64,000 nucleotides of DNA from Thiothrix eikelboomii (GTDB lineage: Bacteria > Pseudomonadota > Gammaproteobacteria > Thiotrichales > Thiotrichaceae), in the NCBI RefSeq assembly GCF_900167255.1, contig NZ_FUYB01000005.1, positions 62,001 to 126,000 on the forward strand. Direction: 5' to 3'. This document shows, one piece after another, positions 63,203 to 64,000 of this stretch (its first letter is position 1; every line of letters begins with the position of its first letter). Made by a program: the position numbers and the translations under genes. The notes under the pieces were generated by a model. The model had not been told where the DNA came from. It did not search any database and worked only from the letters and a program-made list of their open reading frames with translations.

Positions 63203-63906
63203 CTTATTTAGTGGGTGAAAATCTAACCGGTGGTTATGGAAGTGGCCCGAGTATTCTGAACGGTTGCAATATCAGCGTGGATAAAGGTGAGATTGCGGTG
63301 ATTGTCGGCCCAAATGGGGCAGGTAAGTCGACTGCTATGAAGTCCTTTTTGGGTTTGCTGAATCTCAAGGAAGGCAAGGTCACTTTAGATGGCAAAGATA
63401 TTACTCATTTAGCACCACAAGCTCGAATTGGTGAAGGCATTGCTTTTGTGCCGCAGACTGAAAATGTGTTTGTCAGTATGACCGTAGAAGAAAATTTAGA
63501 AATGGGTGCTTTTCTGCGTACTGATGACTATCAGGATACGATGGGGCAAATTTATGATTTATTTCCCATTTTAAAAGAAAAGCGCTATCAATTGGCGGGG
63601 CAATTATCAGGGGGGCAGCGTCAACAAGTGGCTGTCGGCCGTGCCATGATGACCAAACCCACGGTTTTGCTGCTGGATGAACCAACCGCTGGGGTTTCGC
63701 CGATTGTGATGGACGAATTATTTGATCGGATTTTGGAAGTGAAATCGACAGGTATGGCGGTGTTGATGGTTGAGCAAAATGCACGCCAAGCCTTAGAAAT
63801 TGCTGATCGTGGTTATGTGCTGGTGATGGGCGAGAATAAGCACACTGGCTCAGGCCAAGCCCTCTTAGCTGATCCTATCGTTCGCAAATCCTTCCTAGGA
63901 GGTTAA
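63199..63906 (+). CDS. livF: Branched-chain amino-acid-type ABC ATPase LivF
   Basis: The second ATPase subunit, 235 residues: Walker A GPNGAGKST, Q-loop FVPQTENVFVSMTVEENLEMGAF in two parts, signature LSGGQRQQVAVGRAM, Walker B LLLDEPTAGVSP and switch EQNARQAL. It starts within the livG stop codon. A permease gene starts 2 bp downstream at the end of the window. Confidence 0.92.
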   Translation: MTYLVGENLTGGYGSGPSILNGCNISVDKGEIAVIVGPNGAGKSTAMKSFLGLLNLKEGKVTLDGKDITHLAPQARIGEGIAFVPQTENVFVSMTVEENLEMGAFLRTDDYQDTMGQIYDLFPILKEKRYQLAGQLSGGQRQQVAVGRAMMTKPTVLLLDEPTAGVSPIVMDELFDRILEVKSTGMAVLMVEQNARQALEIADRGYVLVMGENKHTGSGQALLADPIVRKSFLGG

Positions 63907-63908
63907 CC

Positions 63909-64000
63909 ATGACGGATTTTTTAAATGCCTTAGTGGTTTTCGCCAATTTCGTCTTTATCCCTGCGTTAACTTATGGCTGCCAATTAGCTTTGGGTTCGCT
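63909..64000 (+). CDS. Start of a LivH/LivM-type ABC permease (cut by window end)
   Basis: Only 30 codons are inside the window: MTDFLNALVVFANFVFIPAL and then TYGCQLALGS, a hydrophobic N-terminus like those of LivH-type permeases. It starts 2 bp after livF with AGGAGG upstream, consistent with the permease of the same transporter. The rest lies outside. Confidence 0.7.
   Translation, partial: MTDFLNALVVFANFVFIPALTYGCQLALGS

Overview
The window is a chromosomal segment of a gammaproteobacterium. The orders mutL-miaA-hfq-hflX and ileS-lspA, the nudE/yrfG pair and a DmpR-type phenol cluster all fit that class. A Thiothrix-like (Thiotrichales) host is my guess from overall gene content and cannot be proven from the sequence alone. 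No rRNA, tRNA or CRISPR array was seen.

Layout. 1-3.95 kb is the end of a type III secretion operon in Yersinia-like order: an SctC-like fragment, then sctD, sctE, sctF, sctG, sctI and sctJ, with a strong hairpin terminator just after the needle gene sctF. 4-28 kb is mixed housekeeping and accessory sequence: a lipid A-type acyltransferase, a CinA-like domain protein, hemH, an inositol-phosphatase-family enzyme, murI, metY, a LysE exporter, nudE/yrfG, ycaO, orphan signalling pieces (an Hpt-like protein, a CZB protein, a degenerate kinase-like membrane protein, a GGDEF enzyme with a molybdopterin-fold partner), a BtuFCD/heme-type ABC importer and an EamA transporter.

28.3-48.2 kb is a complete phenol-to-central-metabolism pathway in two blocks. 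Block 1 (dmpKLMNOP, dmpD, dmpQ, dmpB) turns phenol into catechol and then 2-hydroxymuconic semialdehyde. It is preceded by a textbook sigma-54 control region: a DmpR/XylR-type upstream palindrome, an IHF consensus and a -24/-12 promoter. Block 2 (dmpC, dmpE, dmpF, dmpG, dmpH, dmpI) finishes the meta pathway to pyruvate and acetyl-CoA and ends with the sigma-54 activator dmpR. A motif AATATCGACAAA occurs in the promoter-like region of dmpQB and twice upstream of dmpC. It probably binds the GntR/FCD regulator encoded between the blocks, an arrangement that recalls AphS of Comamonas.

The 5.8 kb between the blocks is an accessory patch: a remnant of an IS5-type transposase, a two-gene unit that looks like a permuted NlpC/P60-type cysteine hydrolase toxin with an overlapping four-helix membrane immunity protein, a decayed IS4-like element with intact terminal inverted repeats, and a ribbon-helix-helix antitoxin gene cut by that element. 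The GntR regulator, a mechanosensitive-type channel and an OmpA-like protein follow.

48.2-64 kb is mostly core: a class I PHA synthase with an unusual Ala/Lys/Pro-rich tail, thioredoxin, rho, the Deg9-like protease-mutL-miaA-hfq-hflX block on the minus strand, ileS-lspA, and the start of a branched-chain amino-acid-type ABC transporter (livG, livF and a cut permease). The best candidate for something undescribed is the toxin/immunity-like pair at 35.8-36.8 kb. The dual regulation of the split phenol pathway and the truncated T3SS components come next.
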